Part shown: piece after piece, positions 32,712-42,840 of the stretch
Layout: each line of letters begins with the position of its first letter
Numbering within the stretch: the first letter of the stretch is position 1
Assembly (NCBI GenBank): GCA_030407315.1
Contig: JALQPE010000606.1
Span: forward strand, 55,083-119,082
Origin: Asparagopsis taxiformis
Lineage: Eukaryota; Rhodophyta; Florideophyceae; Bonnemaisoniales; Bonnemaisoniaceae
Direction of reading: 5' to 3'
Length of the DNA stretch: 64,000 nucleotides
Notes under the pieces: generated by a model
What the model was told of the DNA's origin: nothing
Seen by the model: only the letters and a program-made list of their open reading frames with translations
Database searches by the model: none
Position numbers and translations under genes: made by a program

Positions 32712-34190
32712 CTGGTCTCTCGACCTAGAAGTTGCTACGAGCATAACGACAACCAACGAGGTTGAGCTCTTTTACGTTAACGAAAAGCTACGTGCTACGC
32801 TACAGACGACGGTCTATGAATTACGCTGTGTCGAATTCCAGCGCGTCGCCCAGGCAACCGTTGCCAACGTCAGCGGACGCCGAAGCCGACGTGGCCTTGT
32901 CAGCAGAAGAGATCTTCGCGACTGATCGATTTATCCCGCCGGATATCGAGGCGATCGGCCAGCTACCACGTACGGTAAGCCCGTTTGAGTCCGTGAGTAT
33001 GGACCCCGCAACGCGCGGTCAACTCAACGAAGGGAACGTGACTCCCACGGCACTACGCGTAGTGTACGAAGACCTTCGAGGTCACATCGAAAGGGCGAGC
33101 GACGCAGCCGTCGACGAAGCCGTAAGGCAGAGACTCGGAGTCTCGGAGCGCGAAGCTCGTGCGTTACGTGAACGCTCAGCGACCCTCGAACGGGAAAACG
33201 AAGATTTACGAAACCGCCTCTCCGCCGTGGAGGGAAGACTCGACTCGTTTGTCGTAGTATTCAACGAAATCGTCGCCGGACGTTCCGCTCCGCCGAGCGG
33301 AAGCGATCCGAATTACGAAGAAGGCTCGCGCGCTTATAACTCGCAATCCTCCCCGGCCGTTCCGGGAGGATACCCACCAACACCCGGTCCGACGACCCCG
33401 ACAACGTACGGAAGGGGGGCGACAGTGCAACGAGCCATCGCCAACCCCAACGAGACGCCACGAAGGCAATTGCGTTTTAACGATACGCCAGACCACGCGC
33501 GGTCGGCGGACGCAGCACGAGCTGCGCAATTCGATACGAGAGCTCCCCCGCCACGTGAAACGTACATTCCGTGGCTGGGTACGTTCGGCACGACGGACAC
33601 GCGAGTCCACGAAAACGAACGTGCCGACGCGGTACGCTTACCAGGGAACGCCCTCGGACCCGTTTGCCACGCGTTGGCAGAGCACACGACAATGCTCGAC
33701 GCATTTGCGAACGTGGTGTCGTACCGCATGTACCGACTGAACGATGTACGTGAACATCTCTACGTGAACGAGAGTCAAAGCGTACATAAGCTCAAACGTG
33801 AGCTGGAGGGACTCTTCCCTACGTTAAAGCCGTTCTCCGGCCGGAATCCGATTACGTTACTCGGATTCCTCGCCCAAATACGTGATGGGTTCAGCACACT
33901 CGGAGTGTGCGAGGGAGTGGCAGTACGTGCGCTGCACTTCTTCCTCGAAGGGGACGCCCGACGGTTCTACGATTCCCAGTGTACGACTGGTGTGATCACG
34001 ACTGATCCGACGAAGAGGTTCTCGTGGCCTCACGTGATCAACGCGTTGATCAAACGATACCTGCAAGACGACGTGCTGCAGGAGGCCTACGAAAAGGTCA
34101 CGATGATCACGCAGAGTCCTAACGAGGACGAGAATCAGTACGCTGATAGACTCGACACCGCCACGCGGGCGTGCAACTACGTGTTTACGG
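32049..34190 (+). mobile_element. Second copy of gypsy A, 5' end only
   Basis: Plus-strand copy with the LTR (32049-32711), primer-binding site (32713-32728) and gag up to 34190, where similarity to element A ends inside gag and a GACAGT-rich repeat begins. Pol and 3' LTR are absent. It interrupts the Helitron helicase at its left boundary. Confidence 0.88.
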
Positions 34191-34204
34191 CACTACGGTG
34201 TTGA
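32816..34204 (+). pseudogene. gag: Truncated Gag of the second gypsy A copy
   Basis: From the ATG at 32816 the frame matches element A Gag and stays in register through the site where A has an extra base, so it shows the undamaged phase. It covers the N-terminal region, coiled coil and most of the capsid-like domain (LEGLFPTLKPFSGRNPITLLG...). It then leaves the gypsy sequence at about 34190 and stops at 34204 in unrelated repeat sequence. The zinc knuckle and all of pol are lost. Confidence 0.85.
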
Positions 34205-34745
34205 AAAGGGGGCCTCAGACAGTACGGTGAGACAGTGATTTTTACTGTCTCAGACAGTAAAAAACACTATGCGGAAAATGAAAATTAATGCCACACTTGG
34301 AGACAGTGATTTGCACTGTCTGGCAGACAGTACGGAACACTGTCTGCAGACAGTAATAAACACTGTCTCACCGTACTGTCTGAGGCAGTGAATGGAGACA
34401 GTAAAAATTAATGATTTATTCAATAGTTGGATATGATGTAATTTACTGTACTGGGCAGTGTTGGCGGATAGTGTTTTGTATTGGCCAAGGCAACATGGCC
34501 GGATAGTGAAATACGCTGCCTGGGACAATAGATGGAACCAACACGGTGCACTGTCCTGGGCAGTACCTGGAGACAGTGATTTTCACTGTCCTGGGCAGTA
34601 CCTGGAGACAGTGATTTTCACTGTCCTGGGCAGTACCTGGAGACAGTACTTTGTGCTGCCCTGAGCAGCACCTGGAGACAGTATTTCGTGCTGCCCTGGG
34701 CAGCACCTGGAGAAAGTAAAAGTAGTGTCCTGATCTAGTAGAATT
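34205..34745. repeat. GACAGT-rich minisatellite
   Basis: 34205-34420 is packed with cagacagt/actgtct words in both orientations. 34545-34720 has about five tandem units of 33-37 bp containing cctgggcag.acctggagacag. Units differ by a few bases. It begins exactly where the truncated gypsy copy ends. Confidence 0.75.
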
Positions 34746-35231
34746 CAGTGTCTGGGAGTGGTGGATGAGGTGGAGCGTCATGCTGTCGTGGGCATCTTTT
34801 TGGGGTAGAGGGGGGCAGTTCTAGTGCGATGAGGATGGGGCATGGACGGTATCTACGTGGGAATGGACACAATTTGACGGCTAGGAATTTTTATTTCGTA
34901 GTGACTATGAGCTAGCGAGAGGTACAAGCGGTAGGATAGGTAGCAATCTAAGAGGGTGCGATATGGGAAGCTTCACTCTGGATTTGTTTATTTGCGCAGG
35001 CTACATTGAGAGTAAACTATCCCTATGTTAGAACTGCTACTACAACCAACGCTATTCTGACGAGAAAAACTAAAACTACCAGAAAGTCTACAAATCTATC
35101 AACTGATTAAGCTGCATGAATAAGCTAGGAAATGAAGAGAAGAAGAAAAAATGATGTAGTGAAAGGAAACAAGTTAGTGACGTTGAATTGGAGTGGGAAA
35201 CTGATGGTTACCAGGAGACTAACGTACCTTA
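34746..35231. other. AT-richer unique interval, no gene seen
   Basis: Left flank of the large inverted-repeat-bounded unit. I see no coding signal. It does not continue the helicase found on the other side of that unit, so the locus is not a simple insertion into one gene. Confidence 0.4.
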
Positions 35232-35279
35232 AACACTGGTTTTTGTCTGTACAGAACGTACTTTCGAAACCAGAATCCG
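35232..35279 (+). repeat. Left 48-bp inverted repeat
   Basis: Starts AACACTGGTTTTTGTCTG and ends GAATCCG. Its reverse complement lies at 48662-48709 with two mismatches. Similarity fades just inside both copies and stops outside them. Confidence 0.8.
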
Positions 35280-35542
35280 AAAAACTTTCGATGTTGATTG
35301 ACTAGTCATAAGTTGGTTGAATTGTCGCCAATGAGATGAAGATATTGACTGACTGGGCGGCATTGCGCTGACAGTTTCAAGTATAGCACTGCCGTGCTCA
35401 ATACGATCGCTAGACAGCCTGTCACAGCTCTGTTCATTTCTGCCTTCAAGTCTGGCTGCAACAGCATTAGTAGTTTCCAATATGATCTTATCATATCAAA
35501 ATTGGTAGTAGATGAAAATATCAGAAGTTATTTTATAAACAA

Positions 35543-36339
35543 TTATATGTGCACCGTGTTTCTACTCACTGGGAGATAGCTATGTGAAGGATCGAAGACT
35601 GCTGTCTGGTGATCAAATATGCGAAATCTCTTTTGTGGAACTGACTCGCGATCCTGCCAACACTTTGAGGCGTATATACAAAGAATTGAATATTGATGAC
35701 CAGCAGCTTGAGCTTCCGTGTCAACATCGAAGCAGTATAGAACATTTGTGTTGTAGCTTCCACAGTTAACATTTGTACATTTGTGATATTCAAAGTGATA
35801 TTGTACTTCGCCTTTCTTACCACAATCATTGCAACGAACCATCGAGCGCTTGTTGTCGTATTCTGGTGGCATCGGCTCGCTGCGAATGTGCTCGTCAATT
35901 TGGTAGAACGATTTCATGTCAAGTAACGAACGCATGCAAAGCGGACATTGGTAACGGTCAGCTGTGTATTCTTCAAAACAATCCTTGTGCATAGCATGAC
36001 CGCACCTCATGTAGACCACGGCTTCTGTCGACGTAAAGAGATAAACCCTGAAAACTGGACAATCTGCGTGCAGTGCTTCCCGCCGACATTGATGGTGAGC
36101 CTTGGACTCGATGGAGACACAAGCGTCACATATATCACAATGATAGTTGTCGATGCCAAGCCCCTTACCAAGACGGCAGACATTGCAGCGATCGCAGTGA
36201 TAGATGTTTTTGTTGGGTGTATTCTCGTAAAACTGAAAGTGCGGACATAAGTAGTCTGCAAAGAAGTCTTGCATTTGACGCATTTGGGGCCGACGTCCTG
36301 CTCGGTGAGGCATATCATGCAAAGGACATTTTCGGTCAC
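35543..36339 (-). pseudogene. RCHY1/PIRH2-type RING E3 ubiquitin ligase fragment, frameshifted
   Basis: Matches the central and C-terminal parts of RCHY1-like E3 ligases. In order: CMICLTEQ...KCVKC and YHCDRCNVCRLGKGLG..YHCDICDAC (CTCHY-type zinc module), CPVFRVYLFTS, then a RING with MRCGHAMHKDC and CPLCMRS. The typical DM...D....PMP.EY linker follows, then a zinc ribbon CNDC...KC..CGSYNTN. The first cysteine pair is in another frame from the rest; the shift lies near 36270 (one base). The N-terminal CHY finger is missing. It is therefore a captured or relict fragment and not a working ligase. Confidence 0.8.
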
Positions 36340-36340
36340 T

Positions 36341-36718
36341 CAACCAACCGCTCCGCCTCCATCTGTAGTTTCCTGTAACGTCTCGGGAGCCACGACAACC
36401 TCCTTCCTAATGAATATGGCTGCCGGTGCCATTGCTGTATCTTGAGTTCTAACACTGCAGGTAAGAAGGCTTTCTGTGTGGCGGATTGCCGTCAATGTGG
36501 CGGTGACGGATGTGAAGGGTTCTCTCCCGGAGATCTCTGCTGCAGTTGCGACGTTCTCGCACAGAACAGACCTTGCAACCAGTTCCCACCACCATGTGTG
36601 CTGATCGAAGAACAGTTGCCTTCGACAACAGCTCCGCCAACTCAACCAACCGCCCCGCCTCCATCTGTAGTTTCCTGCGACGTCTCGGGAGCCACGACAA
36701 TCTCCTTCCGAATGAAAG
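36341..36718 (+). repeat. Duplicated Pro-rich segment
   Basis: About 75 bp at 36341-36415 recur at 36645-36718 (caaccaaccgc.ccgcctcc onward) with few changes. Both encode the linker of the Cys-rich/PKD fragment, so part of that gene was duplicated. Confidence 0.75.
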
Positions 36719-37000
36719 GGCGCTGGTGTCTTTGGATGGTACAAAATCTCACTCTCACTACAGTGATCCGGGTCCTGAAGTGTCCGGTACCATTGTGTCA
36801 TACAAGTGGACATCGAAAGAAAACATCGATGGCAAGGTAGTGAAGAGGGTTGATAACAACAAGTCGGGCATGGTTGAAGCCATGTTTCCGACTGGGAAAA
36901 AAACATTCACACTTGAAGTTGTCGATTCAACAGGTGGTGGTGCGAAAGATACTGCCGTAGTAGAAGTGAGGGCGTCTACCGCCAACGGCGCTTATTGTTG
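36442..37000 (+). pseudogene. Cys-rich and PKD-like surface protein fragment
   Basis: The frame from 36442 gives a Cys-rich module (FCVADCRQCGGDGCEGF, then CCSCD and PPCVLI) and a Thr/Pro linker. After a shift near 36715 another frame continues with a PKD-like beta-sandwich (VSLDGTKSHSH...GTIVSYKWTS...TFTLEVVDSTGG.KDTAVVEV). This combination is seen in extracellular or cell-wall proteins. No signal peptide or anchor is present. The gene is incomplete at both ends and out of frame internally, so I read it as a captured fragment. Confidence 0.55.
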
Positions 37001-37147
37001 CTCGTATGATTTCGGTGACTGTCACAGTATTTTCGATTACGTTTCCATCAGCCAACAGCTCCGTGGTGAGCCTAAACCACTGTTCGGAGGTAGAACTGAT
37101 CGTATCGATTTCCAGAGAGCGTAAGGCTTTGGTAACTTCAGCTTTGC

Positions 37148-38550
37148 TCATAATTCGTTTGCTGTCCGTTTTGTTTTCTTCTTCGATGCACCTTCAAACG
37201 ACACATACCAGTTCAGCGTGGAGCATAATGGTCTCTTCAGACTCGAATTGTCTAATGGTATCGTGGCACAATCGCTTTTTGTGATCCACTGAAAGTCGCA
37301 AATTAAGCTATTGAGTTTCGAAATTGCATCCCCGTTTGATATGTGCCAATGTAACCGCCGACGGATATACTTATCACTCACGCATTCCCTCACCACGGCA
37401 GAAAATCTGTTTTCAAACGATGCTTTCCAATGCCAGCCCGCCTTCTCGAAATGTTGGTAAGCATTTTGCTGCCTTCACCTCTGATGGGGAAGTGATCCTG
37501 CGACAATAGCGCAAAATCTGCCTGTGGAACCGTACTCTGCTTTCATCACTCGAGTCACTTAATCGATATTCACCGAATGCCATTCGGCCCAGTCGACGTG
37601 CACTGATCTTGACTGTACGATAATCCATATTCCACAGGTCAGCCAACGTGGAAAGAGATACCGGAACACCATGCGGATGAGTTGCGATTGCACGAAGTTG
37701 AGACAAGAACCTGCTGCCTCCACGCGATTGCAAAATACGCATTATTCTTTCGATCGTCTCTTCACCAGATGGTGAATCTTCTATGGCCCCCGCAAGTGCT
37801 TCCCATGTTCCTTGAAACTTGGACAGAAAGCCTGCAATCATCGCTAGAGTCAGAGGGATCCCGTGACAAGCTGCAACGATAACTGCCTGTTCTCGAACAA
37901 ATGTTCCCATACTCTCCCGATTTCCGTCTGACTTGGTGGGGCGTAGCCAACTCCGAAAGATAAGGTGGGACTCTTGGCTATTAGGATCCAGAGGTTGAAC
38001 AAATAGCTTGGGAACACATGTGACATGAGACAGGGATAGAGAATCACCAGTGGCTTCATCAGCATCTACTGGAGCCGTATACAACGCGACGCTGGAGCAG
38101 CCTAGAGCTCAAATGACTATATCAAAAGCATGCTGAGCGAGCATGCTGTGCGCGGGGGCCTGAGACATCATCAATTACAATGAGGGCAGATACATATTGC
38201 AACAAGCGAGAAGCTTCCGAAACAACAGACTGAAGGGAGCTGCAACTTCGAACCGAGCTTCGAAAGTCCCCAGCGATAATCGTTTCTACGCAATGAATAA
38301 TCTGTTCTGCAAGCTCCTTATCGTTGATATCTGGACCGAGTTGTATCCAAGCCAAACCATCTGCGGAGCTATGACAAAGCTCGACATCTTGTACCAAAGC
38401 AGTCGTCAGGGTGGTTTTCCCGACACCATGCGGCCCTACCAGTGCGACAGTCGTCGTTCGAACTAGTTCATTAACAGCAGGCGGAACAGCCACGGCTGCT
38501 TTCATGAGGTCTTCTCGTGCGCATTGATAGAGGTTGTCTCGGCAAGGTGC
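37148..38550 (-). pseudogene. NB-ARC/STAND NTPase fragment (NLR-like), broken
   Basis: Reading leftwards: a segment ending AVPPAVNELV, then a P-loop GPHGVGKTT (residues 24-32 of the frame starting at 38505) and a Walker B-like ALIVIDDVS. After a break around 38084-38122 comes LSLSHVTCVPKLFVQPL..SQESHLIF and the GLPL-type motif CHGIPLTLAMIAGFL. A winged-helix-like part (LSTLADLWNMDY) follows, and in a further frame (37396-37148) HWHISNGDA...LICDFQWI, which resembles the DF.WL helix after the NB-ARC module of APAF1-like proteins. No repeat domain (LRR, WD40, TPR) is visible. At least two frame breaks make it non-functional. Confidence 0.7.
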
Positions 38551-39215
38551 ATATTGTTGCGCAACAAATTTGCGCGCGCAAAACCTGCCAGTGGAACCGT
38601 GTCTGTGGAGGTAGCTCGAGCTGCTTGTCGCCCTCTGATTGATCTCATGCGCTTGGAGTTCTTACTCGAGTACTTGAACCATTCTTTGCCTCCTCTTGAT
38701 TTAATGTATAGGTTGAAGCTCTTGTGGATGAAGTAGGTTGCCTCGCGTCAGTAGTCTCCAATGTTGGCAGCGGAACTGGGTCAACCAGAGGATGGTACAG
38801 CTTCAGTCCAGGGTCAGTAACACCTTTTTTCGCTTCTGCCACGATTGCAGCATTGAGAGAATAGGCTGTTGGAGATTTAGACAATGTACTCTGCTCCGTC
38901 ATTGAAGGGTACTGCTGCCAGCAGGCGGAACAGCCACGGCTGCTTTCATGAGGGCTTCTCGTGCGCATTGATAGAGGTTGTCTAGGCAAGGTGCATATTG
39001 TTGCGCAAAATCTGCCAGTGGAACCGTACTCTTCTTTCATCACTCGAGTCACTTAATCGATATTAACCGAATGCCATTCGGCACAGTCGACGAGCACTGA
39101 TCTTGACTGAATCTTCTATGGCCCCCGCAAGTGCTTCCCACGGCTGCTTTCATGCGGGCCTCTCGTGCGCATTGATAGCGGTTGTCTCGGCAAGGTGCAT
39201 ATTGTTGGGGGAGGG
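37511..39215. repeat. Shuffled local duplications of the NB-ARC fragment
   Basis: A ~105-bp stretch at 37511-37616 recurs at 39003-39108. An ~80-bp stretch (cacggctgctttcatga onward) occurs at 38490, 38935 and 39137. Some junctions join segments that are far apart in the parent (39108 runs directly into the equivalent of 37765), so the copies are rearranged and not simple tandem repeats. Confidence 0.75.
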
Positions 39216-39979
39216 GCGGCAAAGCATCGGATAGGGAGATTCAAGAGTCTGGATCATCCAGGGTGACTGGATCATCTACGAGATACTCTTTTCCCTTTTT
39301 GAACCCCTGGCTTCACGTATTCACGCTAGAATGCGTTCCACATCTAAATTTCCTGGACGAGCAAGCACCTCCTCCTCCACCTGAAAGTGACCATCCAATC
39401 AACGATCTTTAACCTGATCGAGCAGAGCAGTCGCAATGTTATTGTGTAGATCAATTGTGCGCTTCTTTTTCGTCAGTTCCTGATTGCCCTGAACGCATCG
39501 GCCTTGTCCAAATCGAACTTTCTCTTTCATATTGGTGTTCGTCCCAAAAAAAGGAAAGAACAATTGTTCCGGTCGTCTAAAAATTGAAAACAACGCCCAA
39601 CCTGATGACAGCAACCTGAACCGCCCTCGCGACGAAAGCGGGAAGGGAGATGCACAGATCCAGGTAGTACAAAATGTCCTGGAGGAGATGGCAACCATGT
39701 CTTCATCACACACATGGTGCTGGACACAGAGGATTTGGGAGACAGAAGGGAGAGGGAACGATTTGAAGGCCTTGGAGGGTCATGGATGCACGGCTTACAG
39801 AACATACTATCTGGCAGTGAAATGGCCGGCGTGCTTCCAGTAGAAAGCCGCCGGCCGCGGGTACAAATTTTATCAGATGTCACAATTCAAAATTATGACT
39901 CAAAATTTTGTACCGACCAGTTGTGCTTCAAATTGAAGCACATCGCTCCGTGAAATGTTGTACCTCACACGCCGTACCT
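39216..39979. other. Interval without recognisable gene
   Basis: Short open frames only, none with recognisable motifs. It separates the duplicated NB-ARC pieces from the tandem repeat that follows. Confidence 0.4.
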
Positions 39980-40397
39980 CCCGCGAATAAGTGGCTGTCT
40001 TTGTGTTGCACTTTTCGAGCGTCATGTGCACAATGATTGTGCACATGTGTGCACCTGAGACGCTATGTGTGTATCTGAGACGCCATGGCGTGGATGTCCG
40101 CCAACAAGTGGCTGTGTGTTTGTTGCATTCTTTGAGCGTAATTTGCACTATGATTGTGCACATGTGTGTACCTGAGACGCCATGGCGTGGATGTCCGCCA
40201 ATAAGTGGCTGTGTTTTTGTTGTATTTGAGCGTAATGTGCACAATGATTGTGCATGATTTTGCACATGTGTGTACCTGAGACGCCATGGCGTGGATGTCC
40301 CGCCAGTAAGTGGCTGTGTTTTTGTTGCATTATTTGAGCGTAATGTGCAAAACGATTGTGCACATGTGTATACCTGAGATGCCATGGCGTGGATGTC
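39980..40397. repeat. Tandem repeat, four units of ~97-117 bp
   Basis: Each unit runs from ccgccaataagtggctgtg through a gtgcacaatgattgtgcac palindromic word to gagacgccatggcgtggatg. Units differ by small indels. They are followed by a gcgcctccgt / acggaggcgc inverted pair (40404 and 40495). Confidence 0.8.
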
Positions 40398-40492
40398 TCT
40401 TCCGGCGCCTCCGTGAGCTAACGAAAGACAGGCTGACAATGAGTGTTGCAAAGTAACTTTGCAAAACTTTGGAAAACTCTTTTACGGTGAGA

Positions 40493-41515
40493 CTAACGGA
40501 GGCGCTGGGAATGTAGTTTCAAGTCCTGAAAAATACTTTTTGGTAAGCGCATTTCGGGGAGAGAGGGGAATGTGGCAATCACCGAGCTGGGATCGACGAA
40601 GTCACACCAGGGAGTAGGTGTATTCAATACAAAGCAAGGCTTGTAGCGGCTTTCGAATGCATCTCCTTCCTTCTGAAACCAGTGTATGCGCAGCTTTGTG
40701 ACGCCCGCCCCTCTCTTCCTTACGCTCTGTACCTTTCCGACCCAGAATGGCTCTTCAGGAGTACACTCATTACCACGGATGACCACAAACCCATTTTTTT
40801 CGGGTAACGGGAGAGAGGGGCGCATGGTGGTGTCCGTGGAGTTGTCTTGGTCCTCGTCGTGCGCGCGCGCATCCATTTTCTGATGTCCTTGATCTGCCAT
40901 TTCCTGATTTACACCTGAAGCCACGTCCCGACGTCCAATTCCGTCACTTTTTGTACCGCTTGTCCCCCTCCCATCTGCACCGCTTTGCCCGGTTTCCTGC
41001 AATTCCGCGAGTCCGCCAGTATCCGTTCCATCTAAATTTTCCACTCTATGAGCTCCTCGGCGCGTAGAATCACCGTCCAAAATCTTCACGATTCCCTTGA
41101 CCACCAGCATCTGATAAGCCCGCTTTAGAATTTTTTTGTTAGACCACTGCATCTCCCTGGAGAACCCGAATGACTTGGTTAGAAACTCATAGCACACGAC
41201 CCTTCCATTATACGTATACATCTCGGACACACAGTCATAGAGCGAACGCAAATACTTGTTGCGAACAGCAGTAGTGCTCACTGACATTGCTTTCGTATCT
41301 TCGGACAGCTTGTCCCCATCGACAACAGCAAAACATGCCCGATTATCACAGCATTTAAAGGAACCCAGTTTTCCAGCCGCATTCAACTCAGCGATCTTCG
41401 CTGCTCTAGCGCTGTAGCGCTGAGTACGAGACGAGGCTGGCCGGGATGGTGACGGAGACGGTGGTTGGTGGTGCGTTGCATGCTGTAAATTGCGCTTCTT
41501 GAAGGGCGCGTCCAT
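40493..41515 (-). CDS. Shortened relative of the DUF7869-like protein (N- and C-terminal modules only)
   Basis: 340 aa from the ATG at 41515 (MDAPFKKRN...), chosen because a TATA box lies about 50 bp upstream and the longer open frame above it looks non-coding. Residues ~50-130 (CCDNRACF, then YNGRVVCYEFLTKSFGFSR) match the N-terminal module of the protein at 46069-48570 (CCEKRCFW, then FSGRPVCYRFLEYSFKFSR). The last ~100 residues (CTPEEPFWVGKVQSV...LRIHWF...RYKPCF) match that protein's BAH-like C-terminus (CTTDMPFWLGQIKAC...LSVRWY...KYRPAV). The nuclease-like core is replaced by an acidic, Gly/Asp-rich linker. It is divergent from the methyltransferase gene. By analogy with truncated transposases it could be a repressor or targeting subunit; that is inference. 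Confidence 0.7.
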   Translation of the reverse strand: MDAPFKKRNLQHATHHQPPSPSPSRPASSRTQRYSARAAKIAELNAAGKLGSFKCCDNRACFAVVDGDKLSEDTKAMSVSTTAVRNKYLRSLYDCVSEMYTYNGRVVCYEFLTKSFGFSREMQWSNKKILKRAYQMLVVKGIVKILDGDSTRRGAHRVENLDGTDTGGLAELQETGQSGADGRGTSGTKSDGIGRRDVASGVNQEMADQGHQKMDARAHDEDQDNSTDTTMRPSLPLPEKNGFVVIRGNECTPEEPFWVGKVQSVRKRGAGVTKLRIHWFQKEGDAFESRYKPCFVLNTPTPWCDFVDPSSVIATFPSLPEMRLPKSIFQDLKLHSQRLR

Positions 41516-42840
41516 GGTTGATAGGATAGTGAAGTGAAACAGAATCCAAGTATGAACGCAGAACACTATATTTATAGACTTCGGAACGAACTTCTGATCA
41601 AGTTCGGTTGCCATGTGGCTGCCGACTGTGCAGCGCTTTGCTGATGACTGATCAGTCGAATGGCATACATTTGAATAGTTCTGACAAAATGTCTTTTCGA
41701 CACCACATCTGAGCAGTTCCACGACAGGTCGTGAACTGAACAGTTCCAACGAGCTGGAACATAATGTTCCAAGTGGTAACACTGTTCTATATCAGGAAAG
41801 TCTATATGGGTGTGAGTAGGAAATGCCGCAAACAATGTTGATTATCCTGTTCGGTGAACTGCATTCAACCTTTCATCTTCAAAGTGTTCGTGACATCAAT
41901 AGACAAATTAGGAAGTAATCTATGTAGTTCAAGCCTTCAATATGGCTCTGAAGTTCAAGTAGCCAGTTTCGAAATGAGGTATCGCATCTGGTGGCACAAC
42001 TTGGATAAGTTGAGTGCCTTCGAATAGACTGTGGACAGATATGATGCTGAACGAACTGATATTTTGGTTCGCACCAAAAGTCATGGTGAGGGTAGCGGTA
42101 AAGGCAGCAGTTGTTGATAGTTGAAGGTATACTTTGGAACGATCAGAAACAAAAATTTTTCGAATGCGAACCATAGCTATGAATCGTGCACTCACTGAAA
42201 GACCTATCCCGCAATATGGATACTACGTACATTGCTTCCACAAGCTGTAACACAGAAAAACCCTGGAAATGGTACGCAAACGTGTCAAGAAATTATTTGG
42301 CATACAGCAACTTGGCTGTGATGATCTTGGACATCAATCAGAACAGGAAAACGTACGAAATCGGCTCAAGAACCAAAATACGAAATAAAATCCCGTCATA
42401 TGATTTGTAATTGGATGGAACTGGCCCAACTGCATAACGAAATAGTAATTTCCCATTACTGATAACAAATTTAGGGCCGTCCCGGCATAACAACTAGAAA
42501 CCTATGTGAGCTGCAGCGCCCCCTGCACATCAGATCTAAGAGTGACTTGGCGCCGACGATCGTAGCACGTGACAAAGACTGATTTGGCCTCATGAGCTTC
42601 CATCAGTTATACACTGTGGGTTCTATTGTATGTCAAGGGGTTCTTTTTTCACTTTCGTTCATTGCCTGGAGTGACTGGAAAGCTCCCGTCTTCTGCTGCT
42701 AGAACATTCTTTCGTTCTGGACCTCTCCGGCCTTTCTTTCTCCGCTCTAAGGGTAGGCTGAACTGGATTCGTACCGGATATCAGGACCCCCATTTATTTC
42801 CATTTCCTCTTGACATCTGCAGGCATTCTGTACCTAAACA
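41516..42840. other. Divergent intergenic region
   Basis: About 1.3 kb between the leftward 340-aa gene and the rightward methyltransferase gene. It contains the TATA box for the former; no clear TATA is seen before the latter. No other gene is supported. Confidence 0.5.
41566..41577 (-). promoter_or_regulatory. TATA box of the 340-aa gene
   Basis: CTATAAATATAG on the minus strand, about 50 bp upstream of the ATG at 41515. A textbook spacing for a short 5' untranslated region. Confidence 0.55.

Noticed and set aside
40493..41782. Longer 429-aa version of the short DUF7869 relative
   Set aside because: The extra N-terminal part lies over the TATA box and has non-coding character; the ATG at 41515 is preferred.
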